This document shows, in pieces, positions 51,743 to 60,899 of a stretch of 64,000 nucleotides of DNA (positions within the stretch are counted from its first letter, which is position 1; every line of letters begins with the position of its first letter). A model generated the notes under the pieces. It was given only the letters and a program-made list of their open reading frames with translations. It did no database searches and had not been told where the DNA came from. The translations under genes were made by a program, and so were the position numbers. This DNA comes from Streptomyces sp. CG1 (GTDB lineage: Bacteria > Actinomycetota > Actinomycetes > Streptomycetales > Streptomycetaceae): assembly GCF_041080625.1 (NCBI RefSeq), contig NZ_CP163518.1, forward strand, positions 8,549,501-8,613,500, in the 5' to 3' direction.

Positions 51743-52597
51743 CTACGACTGCGCCGCCCGCGCCTCGCGCCGATTGTCGCGGAAGTTGTTCACCCGCCGA
51801 GCCGTGGCGAACAACGGAATCACCGCGCCCATGACCAGCTGCAGCGCACAGCCGGTCTGGAGCAGCAGCTGACCGCCCGGGGCGTCGAAGGCCCAGGCGG
51901 CCAGCAGGCCCATGGACAGCACGATCCAGGCGAGCATCGCGCCGGCGAGGCGGCCGCGCGGCTTCGGGTACTCCACCCGGCTCACCATCAGCCACGCCGT
52001 GCCCAGGATCGCGAGCAGGGTCGCCACGAAGGGCAGCTCCAGGAGGACGATGGAGACCACCGTCAGCGCGCCGAACGGGCTGGGCATGCCCTGGAACATG
52101 CCGTCCTTCATCGTCACGCACGAGAAGCGGGCCAGGCGCAGCACGACCGCCAGGAGCACCACGATTGCCCCCAGCGCCGCCATTCTCTGGTGCGCGTCGT
52201 CCGCGACCATGCCGTAGACGAGCACGAAGTACGCGGGCGCGAGACCGAAGCTGATCAGGTCGGAGAGGTTGTCCAGCTCCGCACCCATCGGCGAGGAGCG
52301 CAGCTTCCGCGCGACCAGCCCGTCGAACAGGTCGAAGACGGCGGCGCAGAGCATCAGGATGACGGCCGTGGCGGCGCTGTGCCGCGCCATGCCCGCGGAC
52401 TCGTCATTGCCTGTCAGGTGCGGGATCAGGATGCCGGTGGTGGTGAAGTACACCGCCATGAAGCCGCACGTGGCGTTGCCCAGAGTGAGGGTGTCCGCTA
52501 TCGACAGGCGGAGCGAGAGGGGCATCTCCTCCTCGTCGTCCACCTCGTCGGCCTCGGGCACCCAGCCCGCCTGGGTCTCCGGATCAATCACGGTCAA
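51743..52597 (-). CDS. pssA: CDP-diacylglycerol--serine O-phosphatidyltransferase
   Basis: 284 residues, about seven membrane helices. The CDP-alcohol phosphotransferase signature DG-x2-AR-x8-G-x3-D-x3-D is seen in DLFDGLVARKLRSSPMGAEL followed by DNLSDLISFG. It condenses serine with CDP-diacylglycerol to phosphatidylserine, which Psd, encoded just upstream, decarboxylates to phosphatidylethanolamine. The start overlaps the end of psd by 14 bp, so the two are translated together. Confidence 0.95.
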   Translation of the reverse strand: MTVIDPETQAGWVPEADEVDDEEEMPLSLRLSIADTLTLGNATCGFMAVYFTTTGILIPHLTGNDESAGMARHSAATAVILMLCAAVFDLFDGLVARKLRSSPMGAELDNLSDLISFGLAPAYFVLVYGMVADDAHQRMAALGAIVVLLAVVLRLARFSCVTMKDGMFQGMPSPFGALTVVSIVLLELPFVATLLAILGTAWLMVSRVEYPKPRGRLAGAMLAWIVLSMGLLAAWAFDAPGGQLLLQTGCALQLVMGAVIPLFATARRVNNFRDNRREARAAQS

Positions 52598-53240
52598 TGC
52601 GAGTCACCCCAGCCACGGTCTTCTGTCCGACCTCGACCGCGACCTCCACGCCCTCGGGCAGGTAGAGGTCGACACGCGAGCCGAAGCGGATCAGACCGAT
52701 TCGGTCGCCCTGCTCGACCTTCGTGCCCTCGGGGATGTAGGGCACGATGCGGCGGGCCACCGCGCCGGCGATCTGGATCATCTCGATGTCGCCGAGTTCG
52801 GTGTCGAAATGCCAGACTACGCGCTCGTTGTTCTCGCTCTCCTTGTTGAAAGCCGGAACAAAGCCGCCGGGGATGTGCTCGACGGACGTCACCGTGCCCG
52901 CGAGGGGCGCGCGGTTGACGTGGACGTTCAGCGGGCTCATGAAGATCGCGACGCGGGTGCGTCCGTCCTTCCACGGCATGATGCTCTGCACCACGCCGTC
53001 GGCGGGCGAGATCACCCGGCCGGAGCCGATCTCGCGCTCGGGGTCGCGGAAGAACCACAGCATGCCCGCCGCGAGTGCGGTGGCGGGTACGGCCACGGCC
53101 TTCGCCGCGCCGGAGCGGCGGGCGCGGGCCAGGCTGAGGGCTGCGGTGGCGACGGTCGGGAGAAGCCACGGCGATGCTCCGCGCGCGAGGCGTACGCCGG
53201 CTCGGCTGTCGCGAGGTGCAGAGGTTTGGCTGTGGGGCAT
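52584..53240 (-). CDS. psd: Phosphatidylserine decarboxylase proenzyme
   Basis: 218 residues, the short archaeal/actinobacterial type. ISPADGVVQ, FMSPLNVHVNRAP and the self-cleavage site FGSR (in RFGSRVDLYLP, near residues 190-194) are visible; cleavage before that Ser makes the pyruvoyl cofactor. The N-terminus has a membrane segment (AVPATALAAGMLWFFR). It makes phosphatidylethanolamine from phosphatidylserine. ATG 53240 is chosen; upstream in-frame codons to 53321 lack a site. Confidence 0.95.
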   Translation of the reverse strand: MPHSQTSAPRDSRAGVRLARGASPWLLPTVATAALSLARARRSGAAKAVAVPATALAAGMLWFFRDPEREIGSGRVISPADGVVQSIMPWKDGRTRVAIFMSPLNVHVNRAPLAGTVTSVEHIPGGFVPAFNKESENNERVVWHFDTELGDIEMIQIAGAVARRIVPYIPEGTKVEQGDRIGLIRFGSRVDLYLPEGVEVAVEVGQKTVAGVTRIDRD

Positions 53241-53363
53241 GGATGACCTTCGTAGCGGATGATGCCGCGCAAGACGGGGGACGGCGGCTTTCCGTGGGAT
53301 CGTACCGGTCGCGGGCTGCAACTGGGCAAGCCAGGCAGCCGAGTCGGCGGCCGAACATCGTCT

Positions 53364-53400
53364 ACGGGGTGTGATCTTCTTCTCGAAGAAAACACCCCGT
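53364..53400 (-). terminator. Terminator of the ethylmalonyl-CoA operon
   Basis: ACGGGGTGT and ACACCCCGT enclose an inner stem TTCTTC/GAAGAA. The hairpin starts about 10 bp after the acyl-CoA dehydrogenase stop (minus strand), separating that operon from psd-pssA. Confidence 0.8.
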
Positions 53401-53410
53401 ATCCGGACAT

Positions 53411-54616
53411 TCAGCCCTGGAATCGATACTCTTCGAGCAGCCTGCGCCCGATGATCATTTTCTGGATCTCGGCGGTACCTTCACCGATGAGCAGCATCGG
53501 GGCCTCGCGGTAGAGACGCTCGATCTCGTACTCCTTCGAGAAGCCGTAGCCACCGTGGATACGGAAGGCGTCCTCCACGACCTCCTTGCAGTACTCGGAG
53601 GCGAGGTACTTCGCCATCCCGGCCTCGAGGTCGTTTCGCTCGCCGGAGTCCTTTTTGCGTGCCGCGTTGACCATCATCGCATGCGCGGCCTCGACCTTGG
53701 TCGCCATCTCCGCCAGCTTGAACTGAATGGCCTGGTGCTGGGCGATCGGCTTGCCGAAGGTGTGCCGCTGCTGGGCGTACTGCACACCCAGCTCGAACGC
53801 GCGCTGAGCGACGCCACAGCCACGCGCCGCCACGTTGACGCGGCCGACCTCGACACCGTCCATCATTTGGTAAAAACCTCGGCCGGTGACGCCGCCGAGC
53901 ACCCGGTCGGCGGGAAGCCGCAGACCGTCCATGATCAGCTCGGTGGTGTCGACGCCCTTGTAGCCCATCTTCTCGATCTTGCCGGGGATCGTGAGGCCGG
54001 GGCGGACCTCGCCGAAGCCGGGCTCCTTCTCGATCAGGAAGGTCGTCATCGACTTGTGGGGCGCCGTGCCCTCGGGGTGGCCCTCGTCGCTGCGGACGAG
54101 CACGGCCACCAGGGACGAGGTACCGCCGTTCGTCAGCCACATCTTCTGGCCGTTCAGGACGTACTCGTCGCCGTCCTTGACCGCCTTCGAGGTGATCGCG
54201 GACACGTCGGAGCCCAGGCCCGGCTCCGACATCGAGAAGGCGCCCCGGATGTCGCCGGCCGCCATCCTCGGCAGGAAGTGGTCCTTCTGCTCCTGCGTCC
54301 CGTGCTGTTTGAGCATGTACGCGACGATGAAGTGGGTGTTGATGATGCCGGACACCGACATCCAGCCACGGGCGATCTCCTCCACGCACAGCGCGTAGGT
54401 GAGCAGCGACTCGCCCAGGCCGCCGTACTCCTCGGGGATCATCAGACCGAACAGGCCGAGTTCCTTCAGGCCGTCCACGATCTGCTGCGGGTACTCGTCG
54501 CGGTGCTCCAGCTCGGTCGCGACCGGAATGATCTCTTTGTCGACAAAGTCCCGGACGGTGGAGAGGATCTCCTGCTGGACGTCGGTCAGACCGGCGGTCT
54601 GGGCGAGACGGGCCAT
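53411..54616 (-). CDS. Acyl-CoA dehydrogenase, probable methylsuccinyl-CoA dehydrogenase
   Basis: 401 residues with the full ACAD fold: GDIRGAFSMSEPGLGSDVSA (flavin loop), MWLTNGGTSSLVAVLV, RGCGVAQRAFELGVQYAQQR and the C-terminal RIHGGYGFSKEYEIERLYRE. The catalytic base is expected within the IERLYREAP region. As the last gene of the ccr-meaA-mcl-maoC operon it most likely oxidises (2S)-methylsuccinyl-CoA to mesaconyl-CoA in the ethylmalonyl-CoA pathway. The gap to the preceding gene is 3 bp. The precise substrate is inferred from the cluster. Confidence 0.88.
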   Translation of the reverse strand: MARLAQTAGLTDVQQEILSTVRDFVDKEIIPVATELEHRDEYPQQIVDGLKELGLFGLMIPEEYGGLGESLLTYALCVEEIARGWMSVSGIINTHFIVAYMLKQHGTQEQKDHFLPRMAAGDIRGAFSMSEPGLGSDVSAITSKAVKDGDEYVLNGQKMWLTNGGTSSLVAVLVRSDEGHPEGTAPHKSMTTFLIEKEPGFGEVRPGLTIPGKIEKMGYKGVDTTELIMDGLRLPADRVLGGVTGRGFYQMMDGVEVGRVNVAARGCGVAQRAFELGVQYAQQRHTFGKPIAQHQAIQFKLAEMATKVEAAHAMMVNAARKKDSGERNDLEAGMAKYLASEYCKEVVEDAFRIHGGYGFSKEYEIERLYREAPMLLIGEGTAEIQKMIIGRRLLEEYRFQG

Positions 54617-54619
54617 GGC

Positions 54620-55132
54620 TTACTTCTCCTGCTGCTTCAACTCGGGGCGGCCGGGCTGCTCGCCGCCGCGCTCCTTGATGTACGTCTCGGTGGGCACCAT
54701 GACCTTGCGGCGGAAGACGCAGACGAGCGTGCCGTCCTGCTTGTAGCCCTTGGTCTCGACGTAGACGATCCCGCGGTCGTTCTTCGACTTCGACGGCCAC
54801 TTGTCGAGCACGGTCGTCTCGCCGTAGATGGTGTCGCCGTGGAAGGTCGGCGCCACGTGCTTGAGCGACTCGATCTCCAGGTTGGCGATCGCCTTGCCGG
54901 AGATGTCCGGCACGGACATACCGAGCAGCAGCGAGTAGATGTAGTTCCCGACCACCACGTTCTTGCCGAAGTCCGTCGTCTTCTCGGCGTAGTTGGTGTC
55001 CATGTGGAGCGGGTGGTGGTTCATGGTGAGGAGACAGAACAGGTGGTCGTCGTACTCCGTGACCGTCTTGCCCGGCCAGTGCTTGTACGTCGCCCCGACC
55101 TCGAATTCCTCGTAGGTGCGTCCGAACTGCAT
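54620..55132 (-). CDS. MaoC-family hydratase, probable mesaconyl-CoA hydratase
   Basis: 170 residues, single hot-dog fold. The family motif with the catalytic Asp/His pair is altered but recognisable around LLTMNHHPLHMDTNYAEKTT, followed by VVGNYIYSLLLGMS. In this operon it should hydrate mesaconyl-CoA to beta-methylmalyl-CoA, the substrate of the lyase encoded upstream. It begins 15 bp after that gene. Confidence 0.85.
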   Translation of the reverse strand: MQFGRTYEEFEVGATYKHWPGKTVTEYDDHLFCLLTMNHHPLHMDTNYAEKTTDFGKNVVVGNYIYSLLLGMSVPDISGKAIANLEIESLKHVAPTFHGDTIYGETTVLDKWPSKSKNDRGIVYVETKGYKQDGTLVCVFRRKVMVPTETYIKERGGEQPGRPELKQQEK

Positions 55133-55147
55133 CGCGCTCAGGGCTCC

Positions 55148-56113
55148 TTAGCTGGCGGGGATCTCGAACTTCGACGTGCGCTGCATGCCGGCGGCCCGGC
55201 CCTTGCCGGAGACGACCAGGGCCATCTTGCGGCTGGCCTCGTCGATCATCTCGTCGCCGAGCATCGCGGAGCCCTTCTTGCCGCCCGCCTCGGACGTGTA
55301 GTAGTCGTACGCGTCCAGGATCAGCTCGGCGTGGTCGTAGTCCTCCTGGGAGGGCGAGAAGATCTCGTTGGACGCCTCAACCTGGCCCGGGTGCAGCACC
55401 CACTTGCCGTCGAAGCCGAGGGCGGCGGCGCGCTGGGCGACCTCGCGGTAGCCCTCCACGTTGCGGATCTGCAGGTAGGGGCCGTCGATCGCCTGGAGGT
55501 TGTTGGCGCGGGCGGCCATCAGGATCTTCATGAGGATGTAGTGGTAGGCGTCCGCCGGGTAGCCGGGCGGCTGCTCGCCCACGACCAGCGACTTCATGTT
55601 GATGGAAGCCATGAAGTCGGCCGGGCCGAAGATGATCGTCTCGACGCGCGGGGAGGCCTGCGCGATCGCGTTGACGTTGTTCAGGCCCTGCGCGTTCTCG
55701 ATCTGCGCCTCGATGCCGATCTTGCCGACCTCGAAGCCCATGGTCTTCTCGATCTGCGTCAGCAGCAGGTCCAGGGCGACGACCTGCTCGGCCGTCTGCA
55801 CCTTCGGCAGCATGATGCAGTCCAGGTTCGGGCCCGCGCCCTCGACGACCGTGACGACATCGCGGTACGTCCATTCGGTCGTCCAGTCGTTGACGCGCAC
55901 GACACGTGTCTTGCCCGTCCAGTCGCCTTCGTTGAGGAACTTGACGACGGTGTGCCGCGCCTCCGGCTTGGCGAGCGGCGCGCACGCGTCCTCCAGGTCC
56001 AGGAAGACCTGGTCCGCCGGGAGACCCTGTGCCTTCTCGAGGAAGCGCGGGTTGCTGCCCGGCACGGCCAGGCAGGAGCGCCGCGGGCGAAGGCGGTTGA
56101 CAGGGGTGGTCAT
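55148..56113 (-). CDS. HpcH/HpaI-type CoA-ester lyase (malyl-/beta-methylmalyl-CoA lyase)
   Basis: 321 residues, CitE-like TIM barrel: RPRRSCLAVPGSNPRFLEKA, FLDLEDACAP (acidic metal ligands), RVNDWTTEW, IGIEAQIENAQGL (metal-binding Glu) and IFGPADFMASI. It cleaves beta-methylmalyl-CoA to glyoxylate and propionyl-CoA. The start overlaps the meaA stop (ATGA at 56110-56113), so it is coupled to the mutase. Confidence 0.92.
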   Translation of the reverse strand: MTTPVNRLRPRRSCLAVPGSNPRFLEKAQGLPADQVFLDLEDACAPLAKPEARHTVVKFLNEGDWTGKTRVVRVNDWTTEWTYRDVVTVVEGAGPNLDCIMLPKVQTAEQVVALDLLLTQIEKTMGFEVGKIGIEAQIENAQGLNNVNAIAQASPRVETIIFGPADFMASINMKSLVVGEQPPGYPADAYHYILMKILMAARANNLQAIDGPYLQIRNVEGYREVAQRAAALGFDGKWVLHPGQVEASNEIFSPSQEDYDHAELILDAYDYYTSEAGGKKGSAMLGDEMIDEASRKMALVVSGKGRAAGMQRTSKFEIPAS

Positions 56114-58137
56114 GCGGGGACCTCCAGGGGGTCGAGCTTGTTCGCTTTCCGGATCTCGTCGACGATGGCGCCGATGATTCCGGTGATGTCGAAGTCCTTC
56201 GGGGTGAAGACGGCGGCCACTCCTGCGGCCCTGAGCTGCTCGGCGTCTCCATTCGGGATGATGCCACCGGCGATCACCGGTATATCTGTGGCACCGGCCA
56301 CACGCAGCCGCTGGAGCACGTCCGGCACCAGCTGGGCGTGCGAGCCGGACAGGATCGACAGCCCGACCGCGTGCACGTCCTCCGCGAGGGCCGCGTCCAC
56401 GATCTGCTCGGGGGTGAGCCGGATGCCCTGGTAGACCACCTCGAAGCCGGCGTCACGCGCGCGTACGGCGATCTGCTCGGCGCCGTTGGAGTGCCCGTCC
56501 AGGCCCGGCTTGCCGACCAGGAAACGCAGCTTGCCGACGCCCAGGTCGCGGGCGGTGGCGTCCACCTTGGCCCGGACCTCGGCGAGCGCGGAGCCCGCCT
56601 CGACGGGGACGGCCACCGGAGCCGAGGAGACCCCGGTCGGCGCCCGGTACTCGCCGAACACCTCGCGCAGGGCGCCCGCCCACTCGCCGGTCGTGACCCC
56701 GGCGCGGGCGCACTCCAGCGTGGCCTCCATCAGGTTGTCGGTGCCCTTGGCGGCCTTCTTCAGCCGCTCCAGCGCCTTGCAGGGGCGCGGGTGGTTGAAG
56801 GGCGGCTGGTACCGCGTGTCGCGCCAGTGCTGCAGCGAGGCGATGACGCGGGCCTCGACCGCCGGGTCGACCGTCATGATCGCGGTGTCCAGGTCGGCCG
56901 TGAGCGGGTTCGGCTCGGTGCCCTCGAAGGCGTTGACGCCGACGATCTTCTCCTGGCCGGACTCGATCCGGGCCCGGCGCTCGGCGTGCGAGGCGACCAG
57001 CTGCGACTTCAGATAGCCGGACTCCACGGCGGCCATCGCGCCGCCCATCTCCTGGATGCGGTCGATCTCCGCGAGGGTGTCCGCGACCAGCTGGTCCACC
57101 TTCGCCTCGATCACCTTCGAGCCCTCGAAGATGTCCTCGTACTCCAGCAGGTCGCTCTCGTAGGCGAGCACCTGCTGGATGCGCAGCGACCACTGCTGGT
57201 CCCACGGGCGGGGCAGGCCGAGGGCCTCGTTCCAGGCCGGCAGCTGTACGGCACGCGCGCGTGCGTCCTTCGACAGCGTCACGGCCAGCATCTCCAGCAC
57301 GATCCGCTGGACGTTGTTCTCCGGCTGCGCCTCGGTCAGACCCAGCGAGTTGACCTGGACGCCGTAGCGGAACCGGCGCTGCTTGGCGTTCTCGATGCCG
57401 TACCGCTCGCGGGTGACCTTGTCCCAGATACGGCCGAACGCCCGCATCTTGCACATCTCCTCGATGAAGCGGACGCCCGCGTTCACGAAGAAGGAGATGC
57501 GGGCCACCACGTCGCCCATGCGCTCCTGCGGCACCTGGCCGGAGTCGCGCACGGCGTCGAGGACGGCGATCGCGGTGGACATCGCGTACGCGATCTCCTG
57601 CACCGGCGTGGCCCCGGCCTCCTGCAGGTGGTAGCTGCAGATGTTGATCGGGTTCCACTTCGGGATGTGGGAGACCGTGTACGCGATCATGTCCGTCGTC
57701 AGGCGGAGCGAGGGCCCCGGCGGGAACACATGGGTGCCCCGGGACAGGTACTCCTTGACGATGTCGTTCTGGGTCGTGCCCTGGAGCTTGGTGATGTCCG
57801 CGCCCTGCTCCTCGGCGACGACCTGGTAGAGCGCCAGCAGCCACATGGCGGTGGCGTTGATCGTCATCGAGGTGTTCATCTGCTCCAGGGGGATGTCCTG
57901 GAACAGCCGGCGCATGTCACCGAGGTGCGCGACGGGCACGCCGACCCGGCCCACCTCGCCGCGGGCGAGGATGTGGTCGGAGTCGTAGCCGGTCTGCGTC
58001 GGCAGGTCGAACGCCACCGACAGACCCGTCTGGCCCTTGGCGAGGTTGCGCCGGTACAGCTCGTTGGACGCCTCGGCCGTCGAGTGGCCCGCGTACGTCC
58101 GCATGAGCCACGGACGGTCCTTCTGACGCTCTGTCAT
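56110..58137 (-). CDS. meaA: Ethylmalonyl-CoA mutase (MeaA-type, B12-dependent)
   Basis: 675 residues. A mutase TIM barrel ([32 protein letters not shown], then [12 protein letters not shown]) is fused to a C-terminal B12 domain with the cobalt-ligating DGHSNG motif and [13 protein letters not shown]. MeaA converts ethylmalonyl-CoA to methylsuccinyl-CoA; the operon with ccr supports this over methylmalonyl-CoA mutase, which is usually two-subunit. Starts 9 bp after ccr. Confidence 0.94.
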   Translation of the reverse strand: MTERQKDRPWLMRTYAGHSTAEASNELYRRNLAKGQTGLSVAFDLPTQTGYDSDHILARGEVGRVGVPVAHLGDMRRLFQDIPLEQMNTSMTINATAMWLLALYQVVAEEQGADITKLQGTTQNDIVKEYLSRGTHVFPPGPSLRLTTDMIAYTVSHIPKWNPINICSYHLQEAGATPVQEIAYAMSTAIAVLDAVRDSGQVPQERMGDVVARISFFVNAGVRFIEEMCKMRAFGRIWDKVTRERYGIENAKQRRFRYGVQVNSLGLTEAQPENNVQRIVLEMLAVTLSKDARARAVQLPAWNEALGLPRPWDQQWSLRIQQVLAYESDLLEYEDIFEGSKVIEAKVDQLVADTLAEIDRIQEMGGAMAAVESGYLKSQLVASHAERRARIESGQEKIVGVNAFEGTEPNPLTADLDTAIMTVDPAVEARVIASLQHWRDTRYQPPFNHPRPCKALERLKKAAKGTDNLMEATLECARAGVTTGEWAGALREVFGEYRAPTGVSSAPVAVPVEAGSALAEVRAKVDATARDLGVGKLRFLVGKPGLDGHSNGAEQIAVRARDAGFEVVYQGIRLTPEQIVDAALAEDVHAVGLSILSGSHAQLVPDVLQRLRVAGATDIPVIAGGIIPNGDAEQLRAAGVAAVFTPKDFDITGIIGAIVDEIRKANKLDPLEVPA

Positions 58138-58146
58138 CTATGGCTC

Positions 58147-59490
58147 TCAGACGTTGCGGAAACGGTTGATGGCGTCGAGGTGCTCGGCCCGCATCTCCTC
58201 GTCGCGCACACCGAGGCCTTCCTCGGGCGCGAGGCACAGCACGCCGACCTTGCCCTGGTGCAGGTTGCGGTGGACGTCGTACGCCGCCTGGCCGGTGTCC
58301 TCGAGCGAGTAGACCTTCGACAGGGTCGGGTGGATCTTGCCCTTCGCGATGAGGCGGTTGGCCTCCCAGGCCTCGCGGTAGTTGGCGAAGTGGGAGCCGA
58401 TGATCCGCTTCAGGGACATCCACAGGTAGCGGTTGTCGTACTCGTGGTTGTACCCGGAGGTCGAGGCGCAGGTGACGATCGTGCCGCCCTTGCGGGTGAC
58501 GTACACCGAGGCGCCGAAGGTCTCGCGGCCGGGGTGCTCGAAGACGATGTCGACGTCCTCGCCGCCGGTCAGCTCGCGGATGCGCTTGCCGAAGCGCTTC
58601 CACTCCCTGGGGTCCTGGGTGTGCTCGTCCTTCCAGAACTTGTAGCCCTCGGCGTTGCGGTCGATGATCAGCTCGGCGCCCATCTTCCGCGCGATCTCGG
58701 CCTTCTGGGGCGAGGAGACGACACAGATCGGGGTGGCGCCGCCGGCGAGGGCGAACTGGGTGGCGTACGAGCCGAGCCCGCCGCTCGCGCCCCAGATCAG
58801 GACGTTGTCGCCCTGCTTCATCTGGGCGCCATTGCGGGAGACCAGCTGGCGGTAGGCGGTGGAGTTGACGAGGCCGGGGGCCGCGGCCTCCTCCCACGAC
58901 AGGTGGGCCGGCTTCGGCATCAGCTGGTTGGACTTGACGAGCGCGACCTCGGCGAGGCCGCCGAAGTTGGTCTCGAAGCCCCAGATCCGCTGCTCGGGGT
59001 CGAGCATGGTGTCGTTGTGGCCGTCGGAGGACTCCAGCTCGACGGACAGACAGTGGGCGACGACCTCGTCACCGGGCTTCCAGGCGTTGACGCCCGGACC
59101 GGTGCGCAGGACGACGCCCGCGAGGTCGGAGCCGATGATGTGGTACGGCAGGTCGTGCCGCTTGGTCAGCTCGCTGACCTTGCCGTAGCGCTCGAGGAAG
59201 CCGAACGTCGGCAGCGGCTCGAAGATCGAGGTCCACACCGAGTTGTAGTTGACCGAGGAGGCCATGACGGCCACCAGGGCCTCGCCCGGGCCGAGTTCGG
59301 GCACGGGCACCTCGTCGAGGTGGATCGACTTGCGCGGATCCTTGTCGCGGGTCTCCAGGCCCGCGAACATCTCCGTCTCGTCCTTGTGGACGGTGATCGC
59401 GCGGTACGACTCGGGGAGCGGCAGAGCGGCGAAGTCGGCGGACGTGGCGTCCTTCGACTGGATCGCGTCCAGGATGTCCTTCACGGTCAC
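58147..59490 (-). CDS. ccr: Crotonyl-CoA carboxylase/reductase
   Basis: 447 residues, zinc-free MDR family. NSVWTSIFEPLPTFGFLERY, WGFETNFGGLAEVALVK, and the NADPH loop LIWGASGGLGSYA identify Ccr, which reductively carboxylates crotonyl-CoA to ethylmalonyl-CoA. First gene of the minus-strand operon, so the promoter is in 59491-59868. It makes the defining step of the ethylmalonyl-CoA pathway and supplies extender units for polyketide synthases. Confidence 0.96.
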   Translation of the reverse strand: MTVKDILDAIQSKDATSADFAALPLPESYRAITVHKDETEMFAGLETRDKDPRKSIHLDEVPVPELGPGEALVAVMASSVNYNSVWTSIFEPLPTFGFLERYGKVSELTKRHDLPYHIIGSDLAGVVLRTGPGVNAWKPGDEVVAHCLSVELESSDGHNDTMLDPEQRIWGFETNFGGLAEVALVKSNQLMPKPAHLSWEEAAAPGLVNSTAYRQLVSRNGAQMKQGDNVLIWGASGGLGSYATQFALAGGATPICVVSSPQKAEIARKMGAELIIDRNAEGYKFWKDEHTQDPREWKRFGKRIRELTGGEDVDIVFEHPGRETFGASVYVTRKGGTIVTCASTSGYNHEYDNRYLWMSLKRIIGSHFANYREAWEANRLIAKGKIHPTLSKVYSLEDTGQAAYDVHRNLHQGKVGVLCLAPEEGLGVRDEEMRAEHLDAINRFRNV

Positions 59491-59868
59491 GGTGTTGCCT
59501 CCGGCGGTTCGCGCCCCTGAGGGAGGGGGCGCTGAGGGTTCGTCGGTGCTGCGATGAGTGCTGCTGAGGGTGTTGAGGTGTGCCGTCGGTTCGGCTCGGT
59601 GGTGCTTCGGCAGCGCTTTGTGGCGCAGGAGGTTGCCTGTGACGCAGGCGTCCGGGCGCGCAGGCCGTGGGCCCTTGGGGACAGCCGGCGAGCGATCGGT
59701 CTCTGCTCGCCGGCCACCCGGACACCTTCAACGTATGACACCGCGTGTCAGGCGGCAAGGCACTGAGTGCCAGAACTTCGGCTCAGGTGAAATCTTTACG
59801 TAACAAATGAGCGATGATCGATCGAACGGGGGCTGAAAAGCGCGCAAAAACAGGCCCTGACATGCCAA
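59491..59868. other. Upstream region of the ccr operon
   Basis: No gene is supported here. It must contain the ccr promoter, read leftward, but I see no clear -35/-10 pair or operator dyad that I would defend. Confidence 0.4.
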
Positions 59869-59894
59869 AACGGCCACCCGGGCGGGTGGCCGTT
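59869..59894 (-). terminator. Terminator after the TetR gene
   Basis: AACGGCCACCC, loop GGGC, GGGTGGCCGTT: an 11-bp stem 20 bp beyond the TetR stop (minus strand). Confidence 0.85.
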
Positions 59895-59914
59895 GTCACA
59901 CGGGGGAGCGGGCC

Positions 59915-60739
59915 TCAGCGCTCCTTCAGCGCCTCCTCGATGGTCCGCATGACCTCGTCCAGCGGAGCGTCGGTGCGGGCGACCGTGACGAGCACCTCGC
60001 CGTGCGTGGACGCCGTCGCCGGGGCGGTGCCGGCGGCCGGCCTCCCCGGCGCCGGACCGCGCCCGGCCCCGATGCCGGTGCCGAACGTCTTCCGCACGAT
60101 CGCGAAGGCGTGGTCCAGCTGCGCCTCGACATCGCCCTGGCCGCCCGCCCGCAGCCAGCGCCTGAGGACGTGGTTGTGGGCGGTGACGACGGCGGAGGCG
60201 GCCACCTCGGCCAGCAACGGGTCGTCGTTGGCGTCGTCGGCGTGCGCGTGCTCGTCGAAGTGGCCCAGGAGGTAGCGGGTGAAGAGGCGTTCGTAGCGGG
60301 CCACCGAGGCGATCTCGGCCTCCCGCAGGGTGGGCACCTCGCGGGTCAGCTTGTAGCGGGCGACGGAGACCTCCGGCGCGGCCGCGTACATCCTCATGAC
60401 TTCCTTGATGCCGCGGCACACGGTGTCGAGCGGATGCTCGTGCGCGGGGGCGGCGTTGAGGACCGCCTCCGCGCGGATCAGCGTGTCGTCGTGGTCGGGG
60501 AAGATCGCCTCTTCCTTGGAGCGGAAATGGCGGAAGAAGGTGCGACGGGCGACCCCGGCGGCGGCCGCGATCTCGTCGACGGTGGTCGCCTCGTACCCCT
60601 TGGTCGCGAACAGCTCCATGGCTGCGGTCGCCAGTTCTCGGCGCATCTTGAGCCGCTGGGCGGCGGCGCGACTGCCTGCGGCACTTTCCGGCGCGTCGGG
60701 CGTAGCTGGTGTACGTGAGGACTTGGCGGGCTGGGACAT
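59915..60739 (-). CDS. TetR-family transcriptional regulator
   Basis: 274 residues. After a Ser/Pro/Ala-rich leader the TetR helix-turn-helix is LATAAMELFATKGYEATTVD, then IAAAAGVARRTFFRHFRSKE. The ligand-binding part is about 200 residues and ends in an Ala/Pro tail with HGEVLVTVARTDAPLDEVMR. Lying upstream of ccr on the same strand and next to acyl-CoA genes, it is a likely regulator of the pathway, sensing an acyl-CoA. ATG 60739 is assumed; the ribosome-binding site is weak. Confidence 0.85.
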   Translation of the reverse strand: MSQPAKSSRTPATPDAPESAAGSRAAAQRLKMRRELATAAMELFATKGYEATTVDEIAAAAGVARRTFFRHFRSKEEAIFPDHDDTLIRAEAVLNAAPAHEHPLDTVCRGIKEVMRMYAAAPEVSVARYKLTREVPTLREAEIASVARYERLFTRYLLGHFDEHAHADDANDDPLLAEVAASAVVTAHNHVLRRWLRAGGQGDVEAQLDHAFAIVRKTFGTGIGAGRGPAPGRPAAGTAPATASTHGEVLVTVARTDAPLDEVMRTIEEALKER

Positions 60740-60899
60740 GACCTGAACGTACTGCATGTGCGCAGCTCGATGCGCAGGTGTGCCGTTTCCCCCGCCCGCT
60801 GGGGGCGGGGGAGAGCCCGGCCGGCCGGGCGGGGCGAGGCCGCCCCGATCGAGCAGCCCGCCCCAGTCCGCGTCCGTGGGGGACCAGTCGCCGACGCCG

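Noticed and set aside
53555..59520. Two plus-strand open frames of 959 and 1060 codons
   Set aside because: Antisense to the ethylmalonyl-CoA operon, whose minus-strand genes have clear families; the long frames come from G/C-rich third positions.
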